Shown: one piece after another, positions 1 through 8,146 of the stretch
Numbering within the stretch: position 1 is the stretch's first letter
Layout: every line of letters begins with the position of its first letter
NCBI GenBank assembly: GCA_949299515.1
Contig: CASGAP010000008.1
Span: 17,472 to 81,471 of the forward strand
Direction of reading: 5' to 3'
DNA length: 64,000 nucleotides
Source of the DNA: an uncultured Desulfovibrionaceae bacterium
GTDB lineage: Bacteria > Desulfobacterota > Desulfovibrionia > Desulfovibrionales > Desulfovibrionaceae
Made by a program: the position numbers and the translations under genes
The notes under the pieces: model-generated
What the model was told of the DNA's origin: nothing
Seen by the model: only the letters and a program-made list of their open reading frames with translations
Databases searched by the model: none

Positions 1-266
1 AAGTCGATTTTGCCAAATTTTGAGACAATATGGTTTGCGGCTTCTATTACAGCCTTTTCATCGGACAAATCAACATCAACAAGCTGAGGCTGCCGTTCTT
101 CAGGTATTGCGTGAATTTTCACAAACTCATTTTTGGCTGCTTCAAGATTTTTTAAGCTGCGGGCAACCAAAATTACCTGGTATCCGCACTCAATAAGCTC
201 ATGTGCCACAGCCTTGCCGATGCCTCTGCTGCCGCCTGTTACCACTGCAATTTTATTAGCACTCAT
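1..266 (-). CDS. Short-chain dehydrogenase/reductase (SDR), 3' part outside the window
   Basis: The first 88 codons of a leftward gene are visible; the rest lies beyond base 1. The N-terminus carries the classical SDR dinucleotide-binding motif TGGSRGIG at residues 9-16, followed by an alternating beta/alpha pattern, so an NAD(P)-dependent alcohol or keto-group oxidoreductase is expected. The ATG at 266 is preceded by AGGAG at a good distance. The catalytic Ser-Tyr-Lys region is not in view, so the substrate cannot be inferred. It points the same way as the iclR gene upstream of it, but a strong terminator lies between them, so it is probably transcribed separately. It may belong to the same catabolic locus as the glycyl radical enzyme. 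Confidence 0.85.
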   Translation of the reverse strand, partial: MSANKIAVVTGGSRGIGKAVAHELIECGYQVILVARSLKNLEAAKNEFVKIHAIPEERQPQLVDVDLSDEKAVIEAANHIVSKFGKID

Positions 267-350
267 CACAAACTCCTCTGACTTCTTTCAGGAAGGTTAT
301 CTGTTCAACTTTATTCAAATAAATCCTATTTGAAATCCGGTGCCGCAACA

Positions 351-375
351 TTTCACATTGTTCTGATATGTGAAA
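351..375. promoter_or_regulatory. Inverted repeat upstream of the SDR gene, possible operator
   Basis: TTTCACAT (351-358) and ATGTGAAA (368-375) form a perfect 8-bp inverted repeat with a 9-nt spacer, in the AT-rich region 85 bp upstream of the SDR start codon. The size suits a dimeric regulator. Apart from this dyad and the terminator at 582-623, the 267-668 stretch holds no gene that I can support. Confidence 0.4.
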
Positions 376-581
376 CTTTATTTCATTATTGTTTACAAAT
401 TATTTTTTGTCAACCATTTTCACAGCATTTACATCAAAAAATAACGGCAATACCTTGTTTTTTCATAAAAATTTATAAAATTTCAATATGTTAAATTTAT
501 ATCAAAGTCCCGAACGCATAACTCAGCGAAACCAGCCATATTCTATTTTATCGGTTCCCCCCATCTTCACAGACAATTCTT

Positions 582-623
582 TAAAAAAAAATCCTTTTCC
601 TGCCGGCGGCAGCAAAAGGATTT
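582..623 (-). terminator. Rho-independent terminator of the iclR gene
   Basis: A long hairpin: outer arms AAATCCTTTT (589-598) and AAAAGGATTT (614-623), inner arms CTGCC (600-604) and GGCAG (608-612), one C:C mismatch. Read leftward it is followed by a run of U (the A-run at 582-590 on the top strand). Confidence 0.85.
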
Positions 624-668
624 AAATCAACACAGATTATTTTATTATAATAAAAAATCAATATGATA

Positions 669-1442
669 CTAAAAAATTTTCAGTTCCAAAAATCCCAGTA
701 CTTCTTCTTCTGCTTCGCGGAGCAGCGGAACGGCATCATTATAAAATTTTGTAGCATCGCCAAAAATTGTGCGCGTCAGACTCAGCGCATAGATTACCGG
801 ACTGGAATCCATGATAATCGGAATGCCCACGCCCTTCAATCCCACGCAAAGCTCATCGTTCATAATGGAATACCCGCGCTTTTTGGTTTCCGCTATTTCT
901 TCCAAAAACCTGTCGGCGCTTGTGGTGGTGGGAGTAAACTGTTCAAAAACGGTTTTTTCCATATACTGCTTCAGTTCGCTTTCGGAAAACTGTGACAAAA
1001 CGGCCTTTCCCAATGCAGAACAATATGCCGGAACGTGTCCGCCTTCGGCAAATTGACTGTATGTGGAATTATTGTTTTGTGCCAAGTACGTGATATCTGT
1101 CCCGTTCCACATACCAAGGTTGCTGATAATATCGGCAGGTGCATGAAATTTTTCCGTAATCGAATTTAAAATTTCTACAAAAATATTATGGAGCTCGATT
1201 TTGGGAATAATGCCGTTGCCCAGCTTATTTATTCTGTCAGTCAAAACATAATTGTTGGAATTATCCTGATAAACATAGCCGTGAAGCCTGAAAGTATTTA
1301 AAAAACGGTAACTGGCACTTTTCTGCATTTTTAAACTTTTAGCCATATTGGTAACAGTAACGCTTTTATGTTCTACCAAATATTCAAGTACCTGTATTCC
1401 TTTGCTGAGAGTCTGCAAATATGCTGGCTGCTTTTTTTTCAT
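669..1442 (-). CDS. IclR-family transcriptional regulator
   Basis: 257 residues, normal IclR length. The N-terminal third is a winged helix-turn-helix (about residues 8-75, with the pattern LSKGIQVLEYLVEH then a recognition helix near SASYRFLNTF). The remainder is the IclR effector-binding domain, with a typical late motif containing a conserved Cys (ELCVGLKGVGIPI). The ATG at 1442 has AAGGAG at ideal spacing. It is divergent from the glycyl-radical activase gene 156 bp away, which makes it the obvious local regulator of that operon. The family binds small organic ligands, often aromatic or C2-C4 acids; the ligand here is unknown. A terminator follows the gene. Confidence 0.92.
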   Translation of the reverse strand: MKKKQPAYLQTLSKGIQVLEYLVEHKSVTVTNMAKSLKMQKSASYRFLNTFRLHGYVYQDNSNNYVLTDRINKLGNGIIPKIELHNIFVEILNSITEKFHAPADIISNLGMWNGTDITYLAQNNNSTYSQFAEGGHVPAYCSALGKAVLSQFSESELKQYMEKTVFEQFTPTTTSADRFLEEIAETKKRGYSIMNDELCVGLKGVGIPIIMDSSPVIYALSLTRTIFGDATKFYNDAVPLLREAEEEVLGFLELKIF

Positions 1443-1523
1443 AAAAACTCCTTATATTGCATAATATCTATTAAAGAAAATTTTATCAAGTTATTTTCCT
1501 GAAAAAAATTTGTTTGTTTAATA

Positions 1524-1566
1524 TTGACTTTTTTTAAATTGTATACAATAATGGAATAAAGTTTCA
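1524..1566 (+). promoter_or_regulatory. Probable promoter and IclR-type operator of the glycyl radical operon
   Basis: TTGACT (1524-1529) and AATAAT (1547-1552) are spaced by 17 nt. Directly after the -10 lies TGGAATAAAGTTTCA (1552-1566), which matches the TGGAA-N5-TTCCA layout of IclR-family operators with one mismatch in the right arm; a further TGGAA half-site follows at 1572. A 10-bp palindrome TTGTATACAA lies at 1539-1548. The position suggests repression by the divergent IclR protein. Confidence 0.45.
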
Positions 1567-1598
1567 AATAATGGAACAATTCAGCACAGGAGAAACCC

Positions 1599-2522
1599 AT
1601 GAAAGCAATCATTGAAAATATTCAGCATTTCAGCCTTCATGATGGTCCGGGAACAAGAACAACAATATTCTTTAAAGGCTGTCCTTTAAAATGTCTGTGG
1701 TGTTCCAATCCGACAACCCAAAATATAAAAAAAGAACTGATATATAAAAAAACCAGCTGTGTCCGCTGCGGACGGTGCATCACAGTATGCAGACAGAATG
1801 CCCTTTCCATGAAACAGGAAGGAGATGAACAGTTTGTCTTTATTGACAGAAATTCCTGCATAACCTGCGGGGAATGCGCTGACCAATGTCCAGCAGACGC
1901 CCTTCAGACAATCGGCAGCGAATATGATTTGGATACTGTTTTCAATATAATAAAAAAAGATATTTTATTTTACCAAAACACAAACGGAGGCGTAACGTTT
2001 TCCGGCGGAGAAATGCTCCTGCATCACAAATTTGTCAGCGAACTGATAAAAAAATGCAAAACCATCAATATCCATACCGCTGCGGAAACCTCCGGATTTG
2101 CTCCCTATGAACACGTAAAAGAAGTTCTCTCCCAACTGGATATGTGCTTTTTTGACATCAAACACATCAATAACGAAAAACATAAACAAATAACGGGACA
2201 GCCCAATACGCTGATCATCGAAAATCTGACGCGGATACTGCAAGAAACCACAACCCCGATCACCATTCGTCTGCCATTAATACCCACCATAAACGACGAC
2301 GAAGAACATTTGGCTGCGTATGCAGACTTTCTGAACAACCTGCCCAGACACGTGACATTTGAAATTTTACCCTATCACCGGCTGGGCAGCAATAAATACG
2401 ACATGATGCAAATTAATTACAAATTGGACAAAATAGCTCCTTTCTCCAAAGAAGAATTAAGTCAAAAGGTTCAATTTGTAAGAGAAAAATTAAATTCTAT
2501 TAAATTAATATGCCAGTTTTAG
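1599..2522 (+). CDS. Glycyl radical enzyme activating enzyme (radical SAM)
   Basis: 307 residues. It generates the protein-based glycyl radical on the downstream enzyme by reductive cleavage of S-adenosylmethionine. The radical-SAM cluster motif CxxxCxxC is C28-C32-C35. Two inserted ferredoxin-like 4Fe-4S motifs follow (C54, C57, C60, C64 and C87, C90, C93, C97), the layout of activases serving dehydratase/lyase-type glycyl radical enzymes rather than of the short PflA. The SGGEML motif is present. The start has a CAGGAGA ribosome site. The stop lies 19 nt before the enzyme gene, so the two are co-transcribed. It requires anaerobic conditions. Confidence 0.95.
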   Translation: MKAIIENIQHFSLHDGPGTRTTIFFKGCPLKCLWCSNPTTQNIKKELIYKKTSCVRCGRCITVCRQNALSMKQEGDEQFVFIDRNSCITCGECADQCPADALQTIGSEYDLDTVFNIIKKDILFYQNTNGGVTFSGGEMLLHHKFVSELIKKCKTINIHTAAETSGFAPYEHVKEVLSQLDMCFFDIKHINNEKHKQITGQPNTLIIENLTRILQETTTPITIRLPLIPTINDDEEHLAAYADFLNNLPRHVTFEILPYHRLGSNKYDMMQINYKLDKIAPFSKEELSQKVQFVREKLNSIKLICQF

Positions 2523-2541
2523 GCATAACCAGGAGGAAGCC

Positions 2542-4920
2542 ATGAGCCATTTACCTGATTTAAAAAACAGAATCCAGTTCCTGAAAAACCAGTTCTTTAC
2601 CCATAAACCAAGCGTCTGCATTGAAGGTGCCATTTCCAAAACCCGCATTTTTAAAGAAAGCGAAGGCGAATCCATGATTATCCGCCGGGCAAAAGCCTTC
2701 AGGGAACACTGCCTCACCAAAACCATAACCATTCAGCCCAGAGAACTCATTGTCGGCAATGCCGGCGCAGTGGCACGCTCTATTCATGTTTGCCCGGAAC
2801 TTTCCAACAACTGGATTATCGACGAGCTTGACACCATGAGCACCCGCCCTCAGGACCCGTATCAGATCACCGAAGAACAAAAAAGAATATACAGGGAAGA
2901 AATTTATCCGTATTGGAAAGGAAAAACCCTCCGCGACTATTGGAATGCCTTGGCTCCGAAAGACGTGTTTGAAATTGTTTCCGTAGGCGGCGTCATTGAC
3001 AACGACGTAAAAATCGAATGCACGCCCGGCGACATGGTTCCCGCATTCCCGCAGATCATTCTGCCGTACGGCTTTGTCGGCATTAAAGAAATGGCAGAAA
3101 AGCGATTAAACGAACTTGATTTCAATGATATTACCAACTTTGAAAAAGCCGAATTCTGGCGTTCAGTCATAATCTGCTGCGAAGGCTTTATTGCCTTGGC
3201 CAAACGCCATGCGGACGAAGCCAGAAGACTGCTTGACGGTGCGGACGAAGAAAGAGCCGCCGACCTGAAAAAAATTGCTGAAACCTGCGACAGGCTTGCC
3301 GTCGGTGCTCCGAAAACCTTTATGGACGCCGTTCAAACCGTTTATTTTGTTTTTGTCGGCCTCTTTATCGAAGGCAATGCAGGCGGCTACTCTCCGGGAC
3401 TTTTGGACCAGTATCTCCTCCCCTTCTACCAATATGAAAAAGAGCAGGGAACATCTGACGAAGAATTGCTTGAAATTATTGAAAGTTTCTATGTAAAAAC
3501 CGGTGAACAGATTTGGTATTGGAATGAAGCTGCGGCAAAGCACTATTCCGGCTTCTGCGCATTCCAGAATATTGCCGTCGGCGGCGTTGACAAATACGGC
3601 AACGATGCGGTCAACCCGCTCAGCTATCTGCTTTTGCAGGCAGCTATTGACGTGCAGATGGTTCAGCCCTCCATTTCTGTAAGAATCAGCAAGAAAAATC
3701 CTGAAGAATTTTTCCTGAAAATTGCCGAACTTGTTCAGACTGGTTCCGGCTTCCCGGCTATTTTCAACGACGAAGTCGGTTATAAAATGCTCCTCAAAAA
3801 AGGCATTCCAGCCCACATGGCCAGGGATTGGGCTCCTATCGGCTGCGTGGAAGCACAGCTTGCGGGCAGACATTTCCAATGGAGCTCCGCAGGGCACTAC
3901 AACCTCGGCAGTGCCGTCGAATTTGCCCTGACAAACGGCATTCATTTAAAATCAGGCAAACAGCTTGGCCTGAAAACAGGCGATGCCTCCCAATTCAAAA
4001 CTGCAGAAGAATTTGAAAATGCCGTATATGCACAGGTACAGCATCTGCTCAAAAAATTCTCCACTTCCCAAAACACCCTCGAATATCTGCACTATAACTA
4101 TCTGCCGGTTCCCGTTGCTTCCATGTTCACCGTCAACTGCCTTGAAAAAGGACAGGATTTAAGCCACGGCGGCGCCGAATTCAATACCGGACCGGGCATG
4201 AACGGCAACGGCGTTGCGGACTTTGTTGACTCCATTGCCGCAGTAAGACAAGTTATTTTCCGTGACAAAGCCTTTACCATGAAAGACCTTACCGAAGCTA
4301 TTAAAAATGACTTCGTCGGTTATGAAACACTGCAAAAGAAACTGCTTGCGGCACCCAAATGGGGCAACAACGACGACAGGGCAGACCTTATCATTTCCGA
4401 ACTGACCGAACACATCATCAAAGAAGCAGACAGCTACAGAGGTATGCTCGGAAATAAAAAACTTCCTGCCCTTTACCCGGTTTCATCAAACGTTCCCCAG
4501 GGTATGTCCGTGGCTGCGCTTCCTTCCGGAAGACACGCATGGAAACCGCTTGCCGACGGCTGCTCACCTTCACAGGGACAAGACAAGCTCGGCCCCACTG
4601 CCATACTGCAGTCTTTAAGCAAACTGCCCCACGAATGCATTGACGGTGGCACGCTGCTCAACATAAAATTAACCCCGGCTATTGTCAGCGGAGCAGAAGG
4701 AAGAAGCAGACTTTCAACTTTCATCAAAACCTTTATTGACCTCAACGTCTTCCATGTACAGTTCAACGTTGTAAACCATGCGGTTCTCAGACAGGCCCAA
4801 ATCCACCCGGAAGAGTATAAAAGCCTGCTCGTGCGCGTTGCCGGTTACAGCGCATACTTTGTAGAACTGAGCAAAGACATTCAGGAAGACATTTTAAGCA
4901 GAACAGCCCATGAACTGTAA
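2542..4920 (+). CDS. Glycyl radical enzyme, dehydratase/lyase clade, substrate unknown
   Basis: 792 residues. The thiyl-radical site is GCVEA with Cys435 and the general base Glu437; the radical site near the C-terminus is RVAGYSAYF with Gly768. The 333-residue spacing and overall length match hydroxyproline dehydratase, glycerol dehydratase and related enzymes; choline and isethionate lyases are about 40-50 residues longer. The CVE signature excludes pyruvate formate-lyase (CC). At the position of the glycerol dehydratase active-site Asp (Cys+14) there is a Ser, and at the HypD Tyr position (Cys+16) a Gly; the GRxxQWSS segment after CVE resembles choline lyase and arylacetate decarboxylases. 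I therefore do not assign a substrate. AGGAGGA precedes the ATG. The operon partners are an activase, a cupin and a periplasmic binding protein. Confidence 0.93.
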   Translation: MSHLPDLKNRIQFLKNQFFTHKPSVCIEGAISKTRIFKESEGESMIIRRAKAFREHCLTKTITIQPRELIVGNAGAVARSIHVCPELSNNWIIDELDTMSTRPQDPYQITEEQKRIYREEIYPYWKGKTLRDYWNALAPKDVFEIVSVGGVIDNDVKIECTPGDMVPAFPQIILPYGFVGIKEMAEKRLNELDFNDITNFEKAEFWRSVIICCEGFIALAKRHADEARRLLDGADEERAADLKKIAETCDRLAVGAPKTFMDAVQTVYFVFVGLFIEGNAGGYSPGLLDQYLLPFYQYEKEQGTSDEELLEIIESFYVKTGEQIWYWNEAAAKHYSGFCAFQNIAVGGVDKYGNDAVNPLSYLLLQAAIDVQMVQPSISVRISKKNPEEFFLKIAELVQTGSGFPAIFNDEVGYKMLLKKGIPAHMARDWAPIGCVEAQLAGRHFQWSSAGHYNLGSAVEFALTNGIHLKSGKQLGLKTGDASQFKTAEEFENAVYAQVQHLLKKFSTSQNTLEYLHYNYLPVPVASMFTVNCLEKGQDLSHGGAEFNTGPGMNGNGVADFVDSIAAVRQVIFRDKAFTMKDLTEAIKNDFVGYETLQKKLLAAPKWGNNDDRADLIISELTEHIIKEADSYRGMLGNKKLPALYPVSSNVPQGMSVAALPSGRHAWKPLADGCSPSQGQDKLGPTAILQSLSKLPHECIDGGTLLNIKLTPAIVSGAEGRSRLSTFIKTFIDLNVFHVQFNVVNHAVLRQAQIHPEEYKSLLVRVAGYSAYFVELSKDIQEDILSRTAHEL

Positions 4921-4935
4921 TAATAGGAACAGCAT

Positions 4936-5298
4936 ATGAACAAAACCCTTGTTGTGTATGATCCCAAAAACGCCGTTGAAGAAATCGAAAAAGAAGTTGA
5001 CGCACAATTTGTAGTAAAAGGAAAACCCAAAACCCATTTATGGAAATGCTTTATCAGCGACGATAAAAAAATTCACTCGGGATTTTGGTCCTGCCAAGGC
5101 GGCGCCTTTGTCATTCCCTCCCACACTTCAAACGAAATGTGTACAATTCTTGAAGGCGAGGCCATAGTGGAAATGGAAGACGGAACAACGTTCCATATCA
5201 AAGCAGGCGATACCATTTTCATACCGTTTGGCATAAAAAACACTTGGTATGTCGAAAACTACGTACGAAAAAGTTACGTGTGCAACATTCCTCAATAA
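4936..5298 (+). CDS. Small cupin-domain protein
   Basis: 120 residues, a single cupin of the DUF861/cupin_3 type. The beta-barrel core is visible from about residue 45: SGFWSCQGG, then GEAIVEMEDG, then AGDTIFIPFGIKNTW. Metal-ligand histidines of the classical cupin are not all obvious (one His in PSHTSNE). Only 15 nt separate it from the glycyl radical enzyme, so it is in the same operon. Relatives include EutQ-like and ureidoglycine aminohydrolase-like proteins, but small stand-alone cupins often have no assigned role; it could act on an unstable product or bind the substrate. Function unknown. Confidence 0.8.
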   Translation: MNKTLVVYDPKNAVEEIEKEVDAQFVVKGKPKTHLWKCFISDDKKIHSGFWSCQGGAFVIPSHTSNEMCTILEGEAIVEMEDGTTFHIKAGDTIFIPFGIKNTWYVENYVRKSYVCNIPQ

Positions 5299-5307
5299 CA
5301 ACCTCAT

Positions 5308-5338
5308 GCTAGGCAGCAGTTTGACACTGCTGCCTAGC
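5308..5338 (+). other. Perfect 13-bp intercistronic hairpin
   Basis: GCTAGGCAGCAGT (5308-5320) pairs perfectly with ACTGCTGCCTAGC (5326-5338) around a 5-nt loop. No T-run follows, so it is not a classical terminator; it lies between the cupin gene and the binding-protein gene, where such stems usually act as RNA-processing or stability elements that uncouple expression. Confidence 0.8.
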
Positions 5339-5357
5339 GATCGTATAAGGGGGCAAC

Positions 5358-6380
5358 ATGAAAAAACTTTTATCCTTTGCTTTAGCATTATTTTTATTAT
5401 TATCAGCCGCACCGGCACACAGTTTTGCTGCAGACGGCATTAAAACCGCATGGCTCGGCGAATTGGAAACTCTGGCCTGCTGGAACGCTCACCAAAACAA
5501 AATGGATAAAGACCTTGTTTTCGGCATGACACTTTATCCGACCGGCAAAAGACTTGCCGACAGCTACAACAGCTGGGACGTTGCGGCCTGCGGATTATTT
5601 CCCGCTTTTGACGCAATTATAAAAAATGAAGCGGTAATAATAGGTCTGGGCACAGACGAAACCGTCGGCAACACTCTTTTTGCCAAACAAGACAGCAATA
5701 TTTTGACGGCAAAAGGCATCAATGCCGAATATCCGGAAGTTTTCGGCTCACCCGAAACAGTCAGAGGAAAAACCATTCTCTGCACATTCAACAGCAATGC
5801 CCATATGCTTGTTCTTACCTGGCTCAACATTATCGGCCTGTCCGATCAAGACGTGCGTCTTGTTGACGTGAAACCGGAAGAAGCTTTTTCCGCTTTCAAA
5901 AACGGTATGGGAGATATTTTGGCTTTGTGGGCTCCGGACACATACCTTGCGCTGGACAATAATTTTGTGCCGATTGCCGAAGCCAAAAACTGCAAAATAA
6001 ATTTCCTTACCGTTCTGCTTGCCAATAAAGTTTTCTATGAGCAGCATCCGGAAAAAGTCAAAGAATTTCTCGCCATTTATTATGAAAATGCAGAACTGCT
6101 CAACAAAATGGAACAAGCAGAACTGGCGGAACTTTACAGCAACTTCCTTTGGAGCTTCGCCAATACGGACCTGTCTGCCGAAGATGCGCAAAAAATTACC
6201 CAATGCCAAAAAATTTTCACAAAATCCGAAATTATTAACTTTTTAAACGACGAACAAAATTCCTTTATTTCAAAAAATATTAAAAACGCCGCGGAATATT
6301 ACTGCCAATTCAATGCTGTTTCCCGCGCAGACAAAGAATATCTTTTGGAACTTTCTTATTTTAAAAACTTGCTGCAGTAG
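5358..6380 (+). CDS. Periplasmic substrate-binding protein (SsuA/TauA/NMT1-like)
   Basis: 340 residues. A clear Sec signal peptide (Lys-Lys, hydrophobic stretch, cleavage after about residue 25 near SFA/AD) precedes a type II periplasmic binding fold of the NMT1/SsuA family, which in ABC systems captures sulfonates, nitrate, pyrimidines or aromatic acids. GGGGGC lies 7 nt before the ATG. No permease or ATPase gene is adjacent, so it is an orphan receptor: it may serve a transporter encoded elsewhere or feed signals to the histidine kinase that follows. It ends the glycyl radical operon, with a strong terminator after it. The substrate is probably the feed compound of the glycyl radical pathway, but that is inference. 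Confidence 0.82.
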   Translation: MKKLLSFALALFLLLSAAPAHSFAADGIKTAWLGELETLACWNAHQNKMDKDLVFGMTLYPTGKRLADSYNSWDVAACGLFPAFDAIIKNEAVIIGLGTDETVGNTLFAKQDSNILTAKGINAEYPEVFGSPETVRGKTILCTFNSNAHMLVLTWLNIIGLSDQDVRLVDVKPEEAFSAFKNGMGDILALWAPDTYLALDNNFVPIAEAKNCKINFLTVLLANKVFYEQHPEKVKEFLAIYYENAELLNKMEQAELAELYSNFLWSFANTDLSAEDAQKITQCQKIFTKSEIINFLNDEQNSFISKNIKNAAEYYCQFNAVSRADKEYLLELSYFKNLLQ

Positions 6381-6401
6381 CCAAATGCTTTGCCGTTGCG
6401 C

Positions 6402-6438
6402 AAAACTGCCGGGCCTTTCAACCCGGCAGTTTTTTTTT
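6402..6438 (+). terminator. Rho-independent terminator of the glycyl radical operon
   Basis: ACTGCCGGG (6405-6413) pairs with CCCGGCAGT (6422-6430), extended by A/T pairs, and is followed by eight T (6431-6438). Confidence 0.92.
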
Positions 6439-6579
6439 GCCGAAAATTGTTTCTGTACCCGGCTGCCTTTTCTTTTTTATCATATCCCGGCAGGCACTTT
6501 TGGCAAAACACCGGCCATTCCCCCGGACAGGCAAAAAACAGGCCGGAAGCCGTGAAACCCAAAGAAAAATACTGTTTGA

Positions 6580-8064
6580 ATGTGTAAAGAAAAAATGATA
6601 AAAAATATTCCTCCCGCCGGAAAAATGGACGATTTTATGCGCAGCGTAAGCCAAGACATAGAAGATTCCGCCAAACAAGACTTTATAGACAACTTTTCCG
6701 CCGAAAACATAAAAAAACTTGTTGCGCAGCGCATACATGACTACGGCGGAGACTTCAAGAAAAAAACCGCTTCCGGCGAGTATCAGTGGGTCGGCGTGCG
6801 CCTGCTTTTTGACGAATCGCTGTACAGCGACGAAGCCGTGCTGTGCTTCCGCTCCATTGACGAAGAAAAACAAGCGCAGCTCCAACAGCTGGATTTGCTG
6901 AAAACATCGCTTGACAACGCCCGCCAAAGCGAACAGGCAAGAAATATGTTTTTCTCCAGTATGTCCCATGATATGCGCACACCGCTCAACGTCATTATCG
7001 GCCTGTCCGATCTTGCGAAAAACCATATCAACGATCCCGGAAAAACAGAAGAATATCTCAAAAAAATCACAATTTCCAGCAAGCATCTGCTTGACCTGAT
7101 CAACGACATTCTCGAAATCTCGCGCCTTGAACAGGGCAAAATGAACGTGGAGAAAAAACAAATCAACCTGAAAACCTGCATAGAAGAAAGCGCAGCGCTC
7201 TTTCAGACCAAAGCATCACAGGAAGGAAAAATTTTCATTGTTGATTTGGAAATACAGGACTATTTTGTTTTCAGCGATCCTTTCAGGCTGAATCAAATCC
7301 TCAACAACCTGCTTTCCAACGCCTTCAAATTCACCAAAGAAGGCGATAAAATCATTCTCAAAACCAAACAGCTCGATCAGGGAAATTTTGCCAAATACAA
7401 ATTTGAAATATCCGATACCGGAATAGGCATAAGCAAAGAGTTCTTGGAAAAGCTTTTTATTCCTTACGAACGCGAAACACGCTTCGGTACCAAAAACATT
7501 CAGGGGACAGGTCTCGGAACAGCCATAGTCAAAAACATCATTTCCCATTTGGGCGGTGAAATCCGCGTAACGAGCGAGCTGGGCAAAGGAACGGCATTTA
7601 CCGTAACCCTGCTTTTTGAAACCGCAAAACAGCAGCCGTTAGAAAGCAAAAACGAAGAAACGCCGCTGCAGCAAAAAAACCTCAAAGGTAAACGGGTTTT
7701 GCTTGCGGAAGACAATGCCGTCAATATGGAAATTGCCGGAGAACTCCTTTCCATGTGCGACATGGAAGTAACCAAAGCTTGGGACGGTCAGGAAGCATTG
7801 GAACTTTTCAAAAATTCCCCGCCTCATTACTTTGACATACTTTTGCTGGATATGCAGATGCCAAGAATGGGAGGCTGCGACGCGGCAAAAGCCATTCGCC
7901 TGCTGGAACGCGAAGATGCCAAAAGCGTTCCCATCATAGCGGTAACAGCCAATGCTTTTGCCGAAGACTTTGCGGCAACCTCTGCTGCAGGCATGAACGC
8001 CCACGTTTCCAAGCCCATTGACTTTGCCCTGCTTTGCAAAACCATGCTGGAACTGCTCCCGTAA
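6580..8064 (+). CDS. Hybrid sensor histidine kinase with receiver domain, N-terminally short
   Basis: 494 residues. Order: a fragment resembling the end of a PAS-like sensor (residues about 40-95), a coiled linker, HisKA with the phospho-accepting His130 (SHDMRTP), HATPase_c (N-box NQILNNLLSN, DTGIGI, GTGLGTA) and a C-terminal receiver with the phospho-acceptor Asp424 (LLLDMQMPRMGG) and the late Lys (VSKPID). There is no transmembrane segment or complete input domain, and no good ribosome site before the ATG at 6580 or the in-frame ATG at 6595. The gene may have lost its 5' end or be weakly translated. A phosphotransfer partner is not encoded nearby. The catalytic motifs look intact. Confidence 0.85.
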   Translation: MCKEKMIKNIPPAGKMDDFMRSVSQDIEDSAKQDFIDNFSAENIKKLVAQRIHDYGGDFKKKTASGEYQWVGVRLLFDESLYSDEAVLCFRSIDEEKQAQLQQLDLLKTSLDNARQSEQARNMFFSSMSHDMRTPLNVIIGLSDLAKNHINDPGKTEEYLKKITISSKHLLDLINDILEISRLEQGKMNVEKKQINLKTCIEESAALFQTKASQEGKIFIVDLEIQDYFVFSDPFRLNQILNNLLSNAFKFTKEGDKIILKTKQLDQGNFAKYKFEISDTGIGISKEFLEKLFIPYERETRFGTKNIQGTGLGTAIVKNIISHLGGEIRVTSELGKGTAFTVTLLFETAKQQPLESKNEETPLQQKNLKGKRVLLAEDNAVNMEIAGELLSMCDMEVTKAWDGQEALELFKNSPPHYFDILLLDMQMPRMGGCDAAKAIRLLEREDAKSVPIIAVTANAFAEDFAATSAAGMNAHVSKPIDFALLCKTMLELLP

Positions 8065-8093
8065 CGGCCCAAAAGCATATTTATGTTCAATGT

Positions 8094-8122
8094 AAAAAAG
8101 CCCGGACAATTCCGGGCTTTAA
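8094..8122. terminator. Bidirectional terminator between convergent genes
   Basis: AAAGCCCGGA (8097-8106) and TCCGGGCTTT (8111-8120) form a perfect 10-bp stem with a CAAT loop, flanked by A on the left and TTT-AAAATT on the right. It separates the kinase (rightward) from the diguanylate cyclase (leftward). Confidence 0.85.
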
Positions 8123-8146
8123 AATTCTGCAAAACCAGCCGCACGC

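Noticed and set aside
2542..4920. Assignment of the glycyl radical enzyme as choline lyase, isethionate lyase or hydroxyproline dehydratase
   Set aside because: Active-site positions relative to Cys435 and the length do not agree with any one of them, so no specific name is given.
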